From Macrococcoides animalis (GTDB lineage Bacteria; Bacillota; Bacilli; Staphylococcales; Staphylococcaceae), in NCBI RefSeq assembly GCF_047425875.1, contig NZ_CP179727.1, positions 1,674,001 through 1,738,000 of the forward strand: a stretch of DNA of 64,000 nt. Direction: 5' to 3'. A program made the translations under genes and the position numbers. Of this stretch, positions 53,067 to 61,936 are shown piece by piece. Every line of letters starts with the position of its first letter. The stretch's first letter is position 1. The notes under the pieces were generated by a model that saw only the letters and a list, made by a program, of their open reading frames with translations, was not told where the DNA came from and did not search any database.

Positions 53067-53822
53067 ATGATTGTAACTTCAGAAAAAGATTTACAAGGAT
53101 TAAAAGAAATAGGCAGAATTGTTGCTATAATTCGTGATGAATTGAAGAATCAAGCGAAGCCAGGTATGACAACAAAAGAATTAGATAATATCGCTAAAGA
53201 CTTATTTGAACAATATGGAGCAAAGTCTGCACCAATTACTGAATATGACTTCCCTGGATATACTTGTATTAGCGTAAACGAAGAAGTAGCACATGGCATA
53301 CCAGGCACACGTGTTATTAATGATGGAGATTTGGTTAATGTTGACGTTTCAGCCTGTAAGGATGGCTACTATTCTGACACAGGTATCTCGTTTGTAGTCG
53401 GAGAAGTGAATAATCCATTAAAACAAAAAGTAGTGGACTGTGCTGAAATGGCATTCAATGAAGCGATGACGAAAATTAAGCCAGGTGCTAAATTAAGTAA
53501 CATCGGTCGTGCAGTCAATGCAACAGCACGTAAAAATGGCTTAACAGTTATTAAAAATCTAACTGGCCACGGAATAGGCAAAAGCTTACATGAAGAGCCA
53601 AAACATATTATGAACTATTATGATCCAATGGACAAAACGCTACTAAAAGAAGGCATGGTACTTGCTGTAGAGCCTTTCATTTCTTCTAAAGCAACGATTG
53701 TATCAGATGGTAAAGATGAGTGGGCATTTGAAACGAAAGATAGAAGTTTCGTAGCACAAATCGAACATACGTTAGTTGTTACTAAAGATGGTCCATTACT
53801 TTTAACACAATTAGAAGACTAA
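53067..53822 (+). CDS. map: Methionine aminopeptidase, type I
   Basis: Removes the initiator methionine. Metal-binding residues are recognisable in the pita-bread fold: VNVDVSACKDGYYSDTGISF (two Asp), LTGHGIGKSLHEEP (His), AVEPFIS (Glu) and QIEHTLVVT (Glu). ATG 53067 (MIVTSEKDLQ, 251 aa) fits the family; GTG 53049 would place the RBS within the gene. It precedes the vra operon as in staphylococci. Confidence 0.96.
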   Translation: MIVTSEKDLQGLKEIGRIVAIIRDELKNQAKPGMTTKELDNIAKDLFEQYGAKSAPITEYDFPGYTCISVNEEVAHGIPGTRVINDGDLVNVDVSACKDGYYSDTGISFVVGEVNNPLKQKVVDCAEMAFNEAMTKIKPGAKLSNIGRAVNATARKNGLTVIKNLTGHGIGKSLHEEPKHIMNYYDPMDKTLLKEGMVLAVEPFISSKATIVSDGKDEWAFETKDRSFVAQIEHTLVVTKDGPLLLTQLED

Positions 53823-53851
53823 ACATACTACTTAAGTTGTAGTCATTAATC

Positions 53852-53886
53852 ATTCCACGGACGCTTAAAAGTTCGTGGAATTTTTT
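53852..53886 (+). terminator. map terminator
   Basis: ATTCCACGGAC / GTTCGTGGAAT stem with one mismatch and six T residues. It separates map from the vra operon. Confidence 0.87.
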
Positions 53887-53924
53887 CTATAATGATAAGA
53901 CTACGATAAGAATGGGGTATGCAT

Positions 53925-54275
53925 ATGCAATCAATTAAGCATTATTTAAACAACACTGTCAAAACCTGCGTTCAAAACTTTATGTACTTTAAAACTGCTA
54001 CAGCATATAAACGATTAGCTGATATTAATGTATTAAAGCACTTAAAACAAAATGAAATGAAACAGTTAAATTTAGAAAAAGAAAAAATTCAAATCAAACT
54101 TGAAACACATGAAATTATGCCAACTGAACATTTGAAAAATAATCGTCAACCATTAATAAATAAAATCAATACAATCGACAATGATATTGATGAAATCGAA
54201 TCGTTATTGTTAAACTTAGAAGAAGAAAAAAGAAATATTCAGTACGAAATACTATTATTATCAAATGTAAAATAA
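53925..54275 (+). CDS. Coiled-coil protein, first gene of the vra operon (VraU-like by position)
   Basis: A 116-residue, mostly helical, charged protein with two coiled-coil stretches (LKHLKQNEMKQLNLEKEK and INTIDNDIDEIESLLLNLEEEK). No known domain. Position directly before vraT, as for the S. aureus ORF called vraU, is the only link. ATG 53925 has GGGG 7 bases upstream; ATG 53919 is the alternative. Confidence 0.7.
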   Translation: MQSIKHYLNNTVKTCVQNFMYFKTATAYKRLADINVLKHLKQNEMKQLNLEKEKIQIKLETHEIMPTEHLKNNRQPLINKINTIDNDIDEIESLLLNLEEEKRNIQYEILLLSNVK

Positions 54276-54290
54276 CGAGGATGTGAATAC

Positions 54291-54986
54291 GTGAAACAAA
54301 TTGTAAATTCAGAAATGTTGATTATCTTTTTTACTTTGATATTATTATCGAATTTATATTATATATTCTTCGTCAAGATAGGGATGCTGTTGGTTATTGT
54401 TGTAGCTATAGCACTTATTTATTTAAGTCAAAACATGAAAGAGAACCTACGTGGACTCATAATTTTATGGATAGGGCTAATCATGTTGATGTTTGGATTA
54501 TTATCGAATCCTTATACGTTAATCGTCTTATTTTGTTTTATTGTTATTGTCGCGATTCGCTATATTATTTACAAACGTCAACCGATGAAAGTGATTCAAA
54601 CGGAAGAAAATATGATGGTCATTAGTAAACAATCTTTGTTTAGCTTTCAGTCAACACCAGATAAAGTTTATAAATTCGAAGATATAAACCTCCAACATGT
54701 TGTGGGAGATATAAATATCGATTTAAGCCAGGCTGCAAACTTAAAAGAAATGAATATCGTAGTTGTACGCAATATGATTGGTAAAACGACTATTACTGTA
54801 CCTCATCACTATCAAGTCAAAGTAGATTATACGACGATGTATGGTCAGCTCAATATTCAAGATGCGTATAGTAAAAAGGCGAGAAATGAAAGGCTGACTT
54901 ATGAAACGGAAGCATACCCAAATAAAGTGGTAATAAAGCTATTTGTTTCTTCAATCGTAGGTGATTTAGAGGTGCAATACCGATGA
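54291..54986 (+). CDS. vraT: LiaF/VraT cell-wall stress membrane protein
   Basis: Membrane-bound partner of the VraSR sensor pair, needed for response to wall-active antibiotics. Four hydrophobic segments lie in about the first 95 residues (LIIFFTLILLSNLYYIFFV, ILWIGLIMLMFGLL, LIVLFCFIVIVAI). A beta-rich C-terminal LiaF domain follows (VVGDINIDLSQA, GKTTITVPHHYQVKVDYTTMYGQLNI). It is 231 aa and overlaps vraS by 4 bases. Confidence 0.92.
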   Translation: MKQIVNSEMLIIFFTLILLSNLYYIFFVKIGMLLVIVVAIALIYLSQNMKENLRGLIILWIGLIMLMFGLLSNPYTLIVLFCFIVIVAIRYIIYKRQPMKVIQTEENMMVISKQSLFSFQSTPDKVYKFEDINLQHVVGDINIDLSQAANLKEMNIVVVRNMIGKTTITVPHHYQVKVDYTTMYGQLNIQDAYSKKARNERLTYETEAYPNKVVIKLFVSSIVGDLEVQYR

Positions 54987-56005
54987 ACAATTACACACGA
55001 ATGATTGGATCTTTACTCATACTCGTCTATAGTCTTGCGATTATTTTTTTTGTACTAGATCGTATTTTTGTTAATATTATCTATTTTCAAGGTATGTTTT
55101 ATACTCAAATTGTTGGCGTGCCGGCCATTTTATTTTTAAATGTGATTGTCATCCTTGCGTGTATTATTATGGGATCAATTCTCGCCTATAGACAAAACGA
55201 ACAATATACAGATATTCAAGAAATGATTGTACGTTTAGGAGATGGTGAAAAGATAAAAATTAATAATTTAAATCAAGACATTGAAGTATTAGAAATTATG
55301 AAAACATTGGAAAATGTAAGTGTTATGATTGAAGATGTGAAACGCCAAAATCAATTGGTCATTAATGATGTTCATCAACTTAATGAAGAGACGGTTAAAC
55401 AAATTGTAGAAGAAGAACGTCAACGTCTTGCTCGAGAATTACACGATTCTGTTAGTCAGCAATTGTTTGCGGCAAGTATGATGTTATCTGCTTTAAAGTC
55501 AGCGGAACACGAGATACAAGTAAAAAAACAACTTTCATTACTGGAAAAAATGTTGCACGAATCTCAACAAGAAATGCGTGCACTATTATTGCATTTAAGA
55601 CCTGTAGGATTAAAGAATAAAACTTTGGAACAAGGATTAACGCAATTAATTAAAGAATTAAAACAAAAGATTCCGTTAAATATAACAACGGACTTAGAAG
55701 AAATCGTATTAGAAAAAGGAATAGAAGATCACTTGTTTAGAATCGCTCAAGAATCAATTTCGAATACGTTAAGACATGCGAAAGCAGAGAATATTACGAT
55801 AGAATTATTTAAAGCTAATAACAGGGTGATATTACGTATTACAGATGACGGTATTGGATTTGATATAAATCAAGTTGATGATACCAGATATGGTTTACAT
55901 ACGATGAAAGAAAGAGCACTAGAAATTGGCGGCACATGCCAAGTGATATCAGCACCACAATCAGGAACACGAGTAGAAGTGAAAGTTCCGATAAAGGAGG
56001 ACTAA
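54983..56005 (+). CDS. vraS: Sensor histidine kinase VraS
   Basis: Two-segment membrane sensor kinase of the HisKA_3 type. Helices are at about 9-27 and 42-68 with a very short extracellular loop, as in intramembrane-sensing kinases. The phosphoacceptor is His154 in ARELHDSVSQQLF. ATP-binding boxes are IAQESISNTLRHAKA (N) and ITDDGIGFD (G1). It is 340 aa. One base separates it from vraR. Confidence 0.96.
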   Translation: MNNYTRMIGSLLILVYSLAIIFFVLDRIFVNIIYFQGMFYTQIVGVPAILFLNVIVILACIIMGSILAYRQNEQYTDIQEMIVRLGDGEKIKINNLNQDIEVLEIMKTLENVSVMIEDVKRQNQLVINDVHQLNEETVKQIVEEERQRLARELHDSVSQQLFAASMMLSALKSAEHEIQVKKQLSLLEKMLHESQQEMRALLLHLRPVGLKNKTLEQGLTQLIKELKQKIPLNITTDLEEIVLEKGIEDHLFRIAQESISNTLRHAKAENITIELFKANNRVILRITDDGIGFDINQVDDTRYGLHTMKERALEIGGTCQVISAPQSGTRVEVKVPIKED

Positions 56006-56006
56006 C

Positions 56007-56630
56007 ATGCGCGTATTATTTGTAGATGATCATGAAATGGTTAGAATCGGTATATCAAGTTATTTATCAATGCAAGAGAACATTGAAATTATTGGTGAAG
56101 CAAGTAACGGTAAAGAAGGTATAGAAAAGACGTTAGCTTTAAAACCAGACATCGTATTGATGGATATGGTAATGGATGAAATGGACGGTATTGAAGCGAC
56201 GACGCAAATTAAAGCACAAATGCCAGCAGTGAAAGTAATTATGTTGACGAGTTTCATAGAAGATAAAGAAGTCTATCGTGCGTTAGATGCAGGAGTAGAT
56301 AGTTACATATTAAAGACGAGTAGTGCAGAAGAAATACGTGATGCGATATATAAAACACATGATGGCGAAACGGTATTCGAAAAGGAAGTCATGGCGAAGA
56401 TGCGCTATCGAATGAATCAGAAAGCAGAATTACATGAAATGCTAACAGAACGAGAAAAAGAGATATTATTGCTTATTGCTAAAGGTTATTCAAACCAAGA
56501 AATAGCAGATGCGAGTCACATTACGATTAAAACGGTAAAAACACATGTGAGTAATATTTTAAGCAAATTAGAAGTTCAAGATAGAACTCAAGCAGTAATC
56601 TATGCATTTCAGCATGACCTTATAGAATAA
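56007..56630 (+). CDS. vraR: Response regulator VraR
   Basis: NarL/LuxR-type regulator of the cell-wall stress stimulon. The receiver domain has DD at 7-8 and the phosphoacceptor Asp53 in IVLMDMVMD, then LTSF and Lys in YILKTSS. The C-terminal HTH is LTEREKEILLLIAKGYSNQEIADASHITIKTVKTHVSNI. It is 207 aa. RBS aaaggagg lies inside the vraS end. Confidence 0.97.
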   Translation: MRVLFVDDHEMVRIGISSYLSMQENIEIIGEASNGKEGIEKTLALKPDIVLMDMVMDEMDGIEATTQIKAQMPAVKVIMLTSFIEDKEVYRALDAGVDSYILKTSSAEEIRDAIYKTHDGETVFEKEVMAKMRYRMNQKAELHEMLTEREKEILLLIAKGYSNQEIADASHITIKTVKTHVSNILSKLEVQDRTQAVIYAFQHDLIE

Positions 56631-56663
56631 TTACCGAACAAGCTTTTTTATTTCAATTTAGCA

Positions 56664-56703
56664 AACAAACGGAGGATAGCTCTGCTATCCTCCGTTTGTT
56701 ATT
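56664..56703. terminator. Bidirectional terminator between vraR and the carbonic anhydrase gene
   Basis: 17-base perfect stem AACAAACGGAGGATAGC / GCTATCCTCCGTTTGTT with a TCT loop. The right arm reaches into the stop codon of the minus-strand gene. Confidence 0.85.
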
Positions 56704-57271
56704 TCACCATATTTTTATATCCATCAACTAATAATTCAAGTTCACCAGTATGCGGATCAATGACTAACCCGTGCACAGGAACTGATTTATCAAATAGTGG
56801 ATGATTGTATACTAAGTCAACATTATGAAACACATTGTCAGATACATCATTAAACCCACCAATGAAATTATTCACATTTATTCCAGCATGATTTAATGTA
56901 TCTATTGTATCTTGCTTTATTCCTCGAGTAATCATTGTTTCCATTACTTTATCTGCATCAATTTGACACATCCCACAATCTTTATGCCCCATAATAATAA
57001 TTTCTTCTGCACCAAGTGCGTAGATTCCAACTAATAAACTTTTCATTGTTGAACCATATGGATGTGTAATTGTTGCACCGGCATTCTTAACGACTTTAAC
57101 ATCGCCATTTTTAAGTCCTAAAGCTTTGTGAGAAAGCTCTTGAAGTCTCGTGTCCATACAAGTAAGTATAACGGCTTTCATTTTCGGTTTCTTAGATGTT
57201 TTATACACTTCATACTCTTTGTTTTCAACGAACTTCTTGTTGTACTCTAGAATGCTTGACAATAATGACAT
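56699..57271 (-). CDS. Beta-class carbonic anhydrase
   Basis: Zn enzyme interconverting CO2 and bicarbonate. Zn ligands and the Asp-Arg dyad are visible: CMDTR (Cys38, Asp40, Arg42) and GHKDCGMC (His96, Cys99). NAGATITHPYGSTMKSLL is the family core. It is 190 aa, close to B. subtilis YtiB-like proteins. RBS gaggtaaa lies before ATG. It is separate from the BrkB-type gene upstream by 34 bases and may be cotranscribed with it. Confidence 0.92.
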   Translation of the reverse strand: MSLLSSILEYNKKFVENKEYEVYKTSKKPKMKAVILTCMDTRLQELSHKALGLKNGDVKVVKNAGATITHPYGSTMKSLLVGIYALGAEEIIIMGHKDCGMCQIDADKVMETMITRGIKQDTIDTLNHAGINVNNFIGGFNDVSDNVFHNVDLVYNHPLFDKSVPVHGLVIDPHTGELELLVDGYKNMVK

Positions 57272-57305
57272 AATTTTACCTCGATTTCTTGATATTTTTG
57301 TTATA

Positions 57306-58331
57306 TTAAGTGTCTAATTTATCTTTATGAATAATCGCATTAATTTGAGATCCAATGATGATAATGAATCCAGTTAAATATAACCAAAGCATTAATACGA
57401 TGACCCCTCCGATACTACCATATGTCTTAGAGTAGTTAGAGAAGTTATTTACATAATATCCAAATAAGAAACTTGCTCCTAACCACACAATTGTAGCAAA
57501 TAAAGCGCCAGGTAGTACAGATTTAATCTTTAATTTAAGGTTAGGTGCAATTGCATAAAGTGTAGTAAACACGATGAATGTCACTAGGATAGGTAAAACG
57601 ACTTTGATTAAATTGAATACCCATTTAAATTGCGATTCTAGCCCTAAATGGCCAAATAAATAATTACCAATCTGTTCACCGAATACTGGTAATGCTAGTG
57701 CGATACCGAATACTAGTACCATTACAATTGTGAATAATACGCTTAATAACTTAGCAATGATTGGATTTCTTGCATCTTCAACTTCATATGACACATTAAA
57801 TGCATTCATTAAAGCTGTCATACCATTCGAAGCTGACCATAGTGCAGCGATTAAACCGAATGATAGTAATCCACCGTTTGCATTACTCATAACGTCATTA
57901 ATAATTCCAGTAATCATCTTTGCAGTATCACCGGGTGCGTTTTGTGAAATCATATTAGTAATAGTTTCTGGCTTTACTTTAAATAATGGTATTAAAGTTA
58001 ACAAGAAGATTAACATTGGGAATAAAGACAATAAGAAGTAGTAAGCAAGTTGTGCTGACAATCCTGCAGCATCATCTTTACCTATTCTAAATAATAACTT
58101 ATTTAGAAAATTACCGTTTTCTTTATATTTTGCAGGTTTATTAATTTTAGAAACATAGAAAGTTTCATTTTCTTTTTTAGGTTGTTTCGTTTGGAACTTT
58201 TGATTAGACACATAATTTTCATCATTTTTGTTAATAGTACTTTTTTTATTTTCACCATCTAAATGATTTGACTCAGGACTATTTGCGGCCTGAGTCAAAA
58301 ATTTAGAAGTGCTTTTATTATCTTTCGACAT
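57306..58331 (-). CDS. YihY/BrkB-family membrane protein
   Basis: A 341-residue protein: hydrophilic N-terminal extension of about 75 residues rich in Asn/Lys, then six membrane segments. The family core is GLSAQLAYYFLLSLFPMLIFLL, a SASNGMTALMNAFNVSYEVEDARNP loop and YGSIGGVIVLMLWLYLTGFIIIIG. The function is unsettled; it is often mislabelled RNase BN. The N-terminal extension is longer than in many relatives. Confidence 0.9.
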   Translation of the reverse strand: MSKDNKSTSKFLTQAANSPESNHLDGENKKSTINKNDENYVSNQKFQTKQPKKENETFYVSKINKPAKYKENGNFLNKLLFRIGKDDAAGLSAQLAYYFLLSLFPMLIFLLTLIPLFKVKPETITNMISQNAPGDTAKMITGIINDVMSNANGGLLSFGLIAALWSASNGMTALMNAFNVSYEVEDARNPIIAKLLSVLFTIVMVLVFGIALALPVFGEQIGNYLFGHLGLESQFKWVFNLIKVVLPILVTFIVFTTLYAIAPNLKLKIKSVLPGALFATIVWLGASFLFGYYVNNFSNYSKTYGSIGGVIVLMLWLYLTGFIIIIGSQINAIIHKDKLDT

Positions 58332-58369
58332 ATTATCACCTCATAAAAATATTAAATTATTAAAGAAAA

Positions 58370-58675
58370 CTAGCCGTTTGGACCAGAAATTTTCTTTTGG
58401 TTACGCTTTTCGATAAATGTATCTTTCGCATCTAGAATAGCTTTTTCTAATTCTGGATTATTACGACGAATTTCTTCAATTGTGTTTTTCCAATATAATA
58501 ACTCGTCTTTTAAACTTTTTGCTTTAGCTTTCGTTGATGGTGCTGGTGTTAAACCATTTTCTTTTTTGGTTTGAACTTGATTCTTTACTGATGAACGTGT
58601 TTTTTTATCGATCATAGATACAGCAGCACCGATTACAGCACCAGCAATTGTTGCAGGGATTAATTTGTTATTCAT
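58370..58675 (-). CDS. YtxH-like small protein
   Basis: A 101-residue protein with a glycine-rich hydrophobic N terminus (KLIPATIAGAVIGAAVSMI), as in YtxH-type proteins, and a charged helical C terminus (KDELLYWKNTIEEIRRNNPELEKAI). The function is unknown. RBS aggagga lies before ATG. It is 38 bases upstream of the BrkB gene, same strand. Confidence 0.75.
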   Translation of the reverse strand: MNNKLIPATIAGAVIGAAVSMIDKKTRSSVKNQVQTKKENGLTPAPSTKAKAKSLKDELLYWKNTIEEIRRNNPELEKAILDAKDTFIEKRNQKKISGPNG

Positions 58676-58856
58676 GTTCTTCTCCTCCTAATAATTAAGA
58701 AATAGTGTTTATCACACCTATTAATCATTATATAGCCATTATTGGTGATTGATAAACAAAGAATATTGAAATTATAAAAAAAATATATTATTCATTTTTT
58801 GAATAGTTTGATAAAATAGAATTTGTATGGAAAATTAAAACTAGAAGGTGTGTATA

Positions 58857-59054
58857 ATGAATAAAGAACAGATGATAAATGAAATCATCCAGAAATTAAA
58901 ATTGGTTAATGTAGGTGTGATTAACCCTGAATCAATTGATGATAATAAAATGGATGATTTACGTGATATTCATGCAATGGTATCGAAACGAGATAGTTTT
59001 TCTCCGAGTGAGATGAGTGCATTAACAGAAGCTCTAGGACAATTAAGAAAATAG
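58857..59054 (+). CDS. UPF0435 (DUF1128) protein
   Basis: A 65-residue protein of the DUF1128 family: EIIQKLKLVNVGVINPESID, then DLRDIHAMVSKRDSFSPSEMSALTEALGQLRK, which closely matches the family C terminus. The function is unknown. ATG 58857 is chosen because AGAAGGTG lies 7 bases upstream; the GTG at 58848 overlaps that RBS. Confidence 0.88.
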   Translation: MNKEQMINEIIQKLKLVNVGVINPESIDDNKMDDLRDIHAMVSKRDSFSPSEMSALTEALGQLRK

Positions 59055-59093
59055 TAATAACATAATAGGCATATCATAAAAGGGGATTAGATT

Positions 59094-60329
59094 ATGAAAT
59101 TATATAAAGAAGAACAATTAAAAAAATATGCTGAATTACTTGTAAAAGTAGGAATGAACGTACAAAAAAATCAACGTGTATATATTCGTGCAACAGTTGA
59201 TGCAAAAGATTTTGTACACATGATTGTTGAAGAGGCATATAAAGCGGGTTCAAGTGATGTTAAGGTTAACTATGCAGATGATCGTTTAGCACAATTAAAC
59301 TTTAAATACCGTGATCAATCTGCATTTGAATCAGTTCCTCAATATCAAATCGATGAACGCATGGATTATGCGAAAGACTATGCTGCGCAACTTGCATTAA
59401 TCTCATCAAGCCCTGAAAATTTGAAAGATGCAGATCCTGCAAAAGTTTCAGCTAATATGAAAGCTTATGGTGCAGGGTTTAAAGAATATATGAAGATGAT
59501 GCAATCAGATCAGTTTGCTTGGACGGTTGCAGCGTATCCGTCATATGAATGGGCTAAACTGGTATTTCCTGAGTTAGATGAAGAAATGGCATTTGAAAAA
59601 TTATTAGATGCAATTTTAGAATCAGTAAGGATGAATGCCGAGGATCCAGTTCAAGCATGGGTTGAACACAACGATAACTTACATACAAAAGCGGATTATC
59701 TAAATAAAAAGGCATATGTAGCATTACATTATAAAGCGCCAGGAACAGACTTAAAAGTTGGTCTGCCAAAAGGTCATATTTGGAGTGGTGCTTCAAGTAC
59801 TAGTAAAGATGGCGTATCTTTCATGGCTAATATGCCAACTGAAGAAGTATTTAGCGTACCGCATAAAGATGAAGTGGATGGTACAGTATCAAGTACGTTA
59901 CCACTAAGCTATGGTGGTAATATTATTGATGAATTTACTTTAACATTTAAAAACGGTGTCGTTGTTGATTTTGATGCAAAAGTGGGTAAAGACATTTTAG
60001 AAGGTTTATTAAATTCAGATGAACATGCAAGACGTTTAGGTGAAGTAGCGTTAGTGCCTCATGATTCGCCAATTTCAAATTCTAAAATTTTATATTATAA
60101 TACATTATTCGATGAAAATGCATCTTGTCACTTAGCTTTAGGTTCTGCTTATCCGTTCTGCATTGAAGGTGGAAAAGAAATGAGTGATGAAGAGCTTGCG
60201 GCAAATGGATTGAATAATTCTATAACACATGAAGATTTCATGATTGGATCATCTGAAATGAATATTATGGGCATTACATCTGATGGTCAGGAAGAGCCAA
60301 TATTTGTGAATGGAAATTGGGCGTTTTAA
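59094..60329 (+). CDS. ampS: M29 aminopeptidase AmpS
   Basis: Metallo-aminopeptidase of the thermophilic (M29) family, 411 residues. Family stretches are LLVKVGMNVQKNQRVYIRATVDA, WTVAAYPSYEWAK, GLPKGHIWSGASS, FMANMPTEEVFSVPHKDEVDGTV, GEVALVPHDSPIS, FDENASCHLALGSAYP and NNSITHEDFMIGS, which carry the metal-binding Glu/His/Asp. A gggga RBS precedes ATG. Confidence 0.94.
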   Translation: MKLYKEEQLKKYAELLVKVGMNVQKNQRVYIRATVDAKDFVHMIVEEAYKAGSSDVKVNYADDRLAQLNFKYRDQSAFESVPQYQIDERMDYAKDYAAQLALISSSPENLKDADPAKVSANMKAYGAGFKEYMKMMQSDQFAWTVAAYPSYEWAKLVFPELDEEMAFEKLLDAILESVRMNAEDPVQAWVEHNDNLHTKADYLNKKAYVALHYKAPGTDLKVGLPKGHIWSGASSTSKDGVSFMANMPTEEVFSVPHKDEVDGTVSSTLPLSYGGNIIDEFTLTFKNGVVVDFDAKVGKDILEGLLNSDEHARRLGEVALVPHDSPISNSKILYYNTLFDENASCHLALGSAYPFCIEGGKEMSDEELAANGLNNSITHEDFMIGSSEMNIMGITSDGQEEPIFVNGNWAF

Positions 60330-60384
60330 TTTTGAATATAAAATGATATGATTATATTATTATTGATTTAAGAGGAGGATGGGC

Positions 60385-60558
60385 ATGTCAGTACCTATGA
60401 TGTGGTTAGTAGTTATTGCGTTCTTATTTACAATTTTTGGATTCGGCGCTTACCTTATGTTAGCTTTGATTAGTGCGTTTGATTCTAAAGAGGCAGATAT
60501 TATCGATACACCTGAAGAAGCATTAGAAAAGAAAGTATTTGCTGACGACCTGCATTAA
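60385..60558 (+). CDS. Small membrane protein, 57 residues
   Basis: I translated this short frame directly: MSVPMMWLVVIAFLFTIFGF, continuing as a second part of the membrane segment (GAYLMLALISAF), then an acidic cytosolic tail (DSKEADIIDTPEEALEKKVFADDLH). A strong RBS, agaggagg, lies 6-7 bases upstream. I recall a similarly placed small gene in staphylococci beside ampS, but do not know a function. Confidence 0.75.
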   Translation: MSVPMMWLVVIAFLFTIFGFGAYLMLALISAFDSKEADIIDTPEEALEKKVFADDLH

Positions 60559-60651
60559 TTGAAAGAACTAGAGATAGGAAACTATCTCTTTTTATTTTGC
60601 AATAAATCATCTATCATTATAGTAATAATGGAAAAGAATCGAGGAAAGAAA

Positions 60652-61170
60652 ATGACAGAACGATTAAAAAAGACGATGAATGAATCAAAGACTATAAAAA
60701 CAAAACAAATCTTCCCTACGGATACGAATCATCATCACACATTATTTGGTGGTAAATTAATGGCATTAATTGATGACGTTGCAAGTATTGCTGCAACGAG
60801 ACACTGTGCACGCTCTGTCGTAACAGCAAGTACGGATTCAGTGGATTTCTTAAAGCCGATTAGACCTGGAGAAGTGGTGACACTTGAAGCAATAGTAACT
60901 TATACAGGAACATCATCATTAGAAGTGTGTGTACAAGTCATTTCTGAAAACATTATTCAACAAACGAAACAACTTGCTGCGATTAGTTTTTTAACATTTG
61001 TCGCACTAGACGAACAAAATAAACCTGTTGTTGTTCCTGAAGTTGTCCCTGAGACAGAAGATCAAATGTGGTTAAATACAACAGGTGAAGAACGTGCAGA
61101 ATTCAGGAAAAGTAGAAGAAGTAAGAGTAAAGAATTACTGAGTTTTTTTGAGAAAAATATTGAAATTTAG
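60652..61170 (+). CDS. Acyl-CoA thioesterase (hotdog fold)
   Basis: Hydrolyses acyl-CoA esters; YkhA/YciA-like. Visible are PTDTNHHHTLFGGKLMALIDDVASIAATRHC (catalytic Asn/Asp region) and STDSVDFLKPIRPGEVVTLEA. The C terminus is Arg/Ser/Lys-rich. ATG 60652 (172 aa) follows gaggaaa. A longer frame from 60559 begins right after the small membrane protein gene and is AT-rich filler. Confidence 0.92.
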   Translation: MTERLKKTMNESKTIKTKQIFPTDTNHHHTLFGGKLMALIDDVASIAATRHCARSVVTASTDSVDFLKPIRPGEVVTLEAIVTYTGTSSLEVCVQVISENIIQQTKQLAAISFLTFVALDEQNKPVVVPEVVPETEDQMWLNTTGEERAEFRKSRRSKSKELLSFFEKNIEI

Positions 61171-61211
61171 TGAGACAAGGGACGCCTTATATCGATCCCT
61201 TATCGAAAATA

Positions 61212-61252
61212 AAAATACCTTTCAAATCACGCTTGATTGAAAGGTATTTTTA
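61212..61252. terminator. Terminator between the thioesterase and HTH-cupin genes
   Basis: AAATACCTTTCAA / TTGAAAGGTATTT with an inner ATCA/TGAT pairing, A and T runs on each side. Confidence 0.9.
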
Positions 61253-61284
61253 TTATGTCACTAGATGTGCAAACGAGTTGCCCT

Positions 61285-61803
61285 TTAATGTTTATGTATT
61301 TCATTAACTACTAAAAATTCGACTTCTTTTTCAGTGAAATTATACCAATAATGTGGTTCGTGAGCATTAAACATATATGATGCTCCAGGTTGTAACTCAA
61401 GGCGTTCTGTACCTACCGTTAGTGTAAGTATCCCTTTGATACAATAAATAAATTCAACACCGGCATGCTGACTCGAATCATTTTGGCTAGCACCAGGTTG
61501 TAAAACTACGCGAATAGGTGTGAAAGCACCAGGAACACCATTGGATAAATTCTGATATGTAAATGAATTGGTAAGTTCTGAAGGATCCAGTGATTCTTTC
61601 TCTATTGTAGTTGTATGGAAAAAATAACTTGGATGAATTTCTAAAGCATCTGCGATTTTACGGAGTGAAGCCATCGTTGCACTGCATTTATTCGTTTCAA
61701 GCTGTGATAGGAAAGCAATTGAAACTCCTGTTTCATCAGATATAAATTTTAGTGTTTTGTTTTGTTTCTTGCGAATTTCGCGAATTTTTTCCCCAATTGT
61801 CAT
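61285..61803 (-). CDS. HTH-cupin transcriptional regulator
   Basis: A 172-residue regulator: XRE-type HTH (IGEKIREIRKKQNKTLKFISDETGVSIAFLSQLE, about 1-65) joined to a C-terminal cupin (about 95-172: HAGVEFIYCIKGILTLTVG, LQPGASYMFNAHEPHYWYNF). The cupin His residues suggest small-ligand or metal binding. PuuR/SutR-type regulators share this layout. The target is unknown. The weak RBS is gggggta. Confidence 0.87.
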   Translation of the reverse strand: MTIGEKIREIRKKQNKTLKFISDETGVSIAFLSQLETNKCSATMASLRKIADALEIHPSYFFHTTTIEKESLDPSELTNSFTYQNLSNGVPGAFTPIRVVLQPGASQNDSSQHAGVEFIYCIKGILTLTVGTERLELQPGASYMFNAHEPHYWYNFTEKEVEFLVVNEIHKH

Positions 61804-61893
61804 GAAATACCCCCCTATAATATACTTTATATACTATTATACATTAAATTATTAATTAAATAATAAGAATATTTTAAAAAAACTAATTATTAA

Positions 61894-61920
61894 TAAAAAA
61901 AGCCCGAAATGGGCTTTTTT
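61894..61920. terminator. Bidirectional hairpin between the HTH-cupin promoter region and the YfkAB-like gene
   Basis: AAAAAAGCCC / GGGCTTTTTT with a GAAAT loop. It mainly serves as terminator region between minus-strand genes. Confidence 0.8.
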
Positions 61921-61936
61921 AGTCTTATGATGAATA

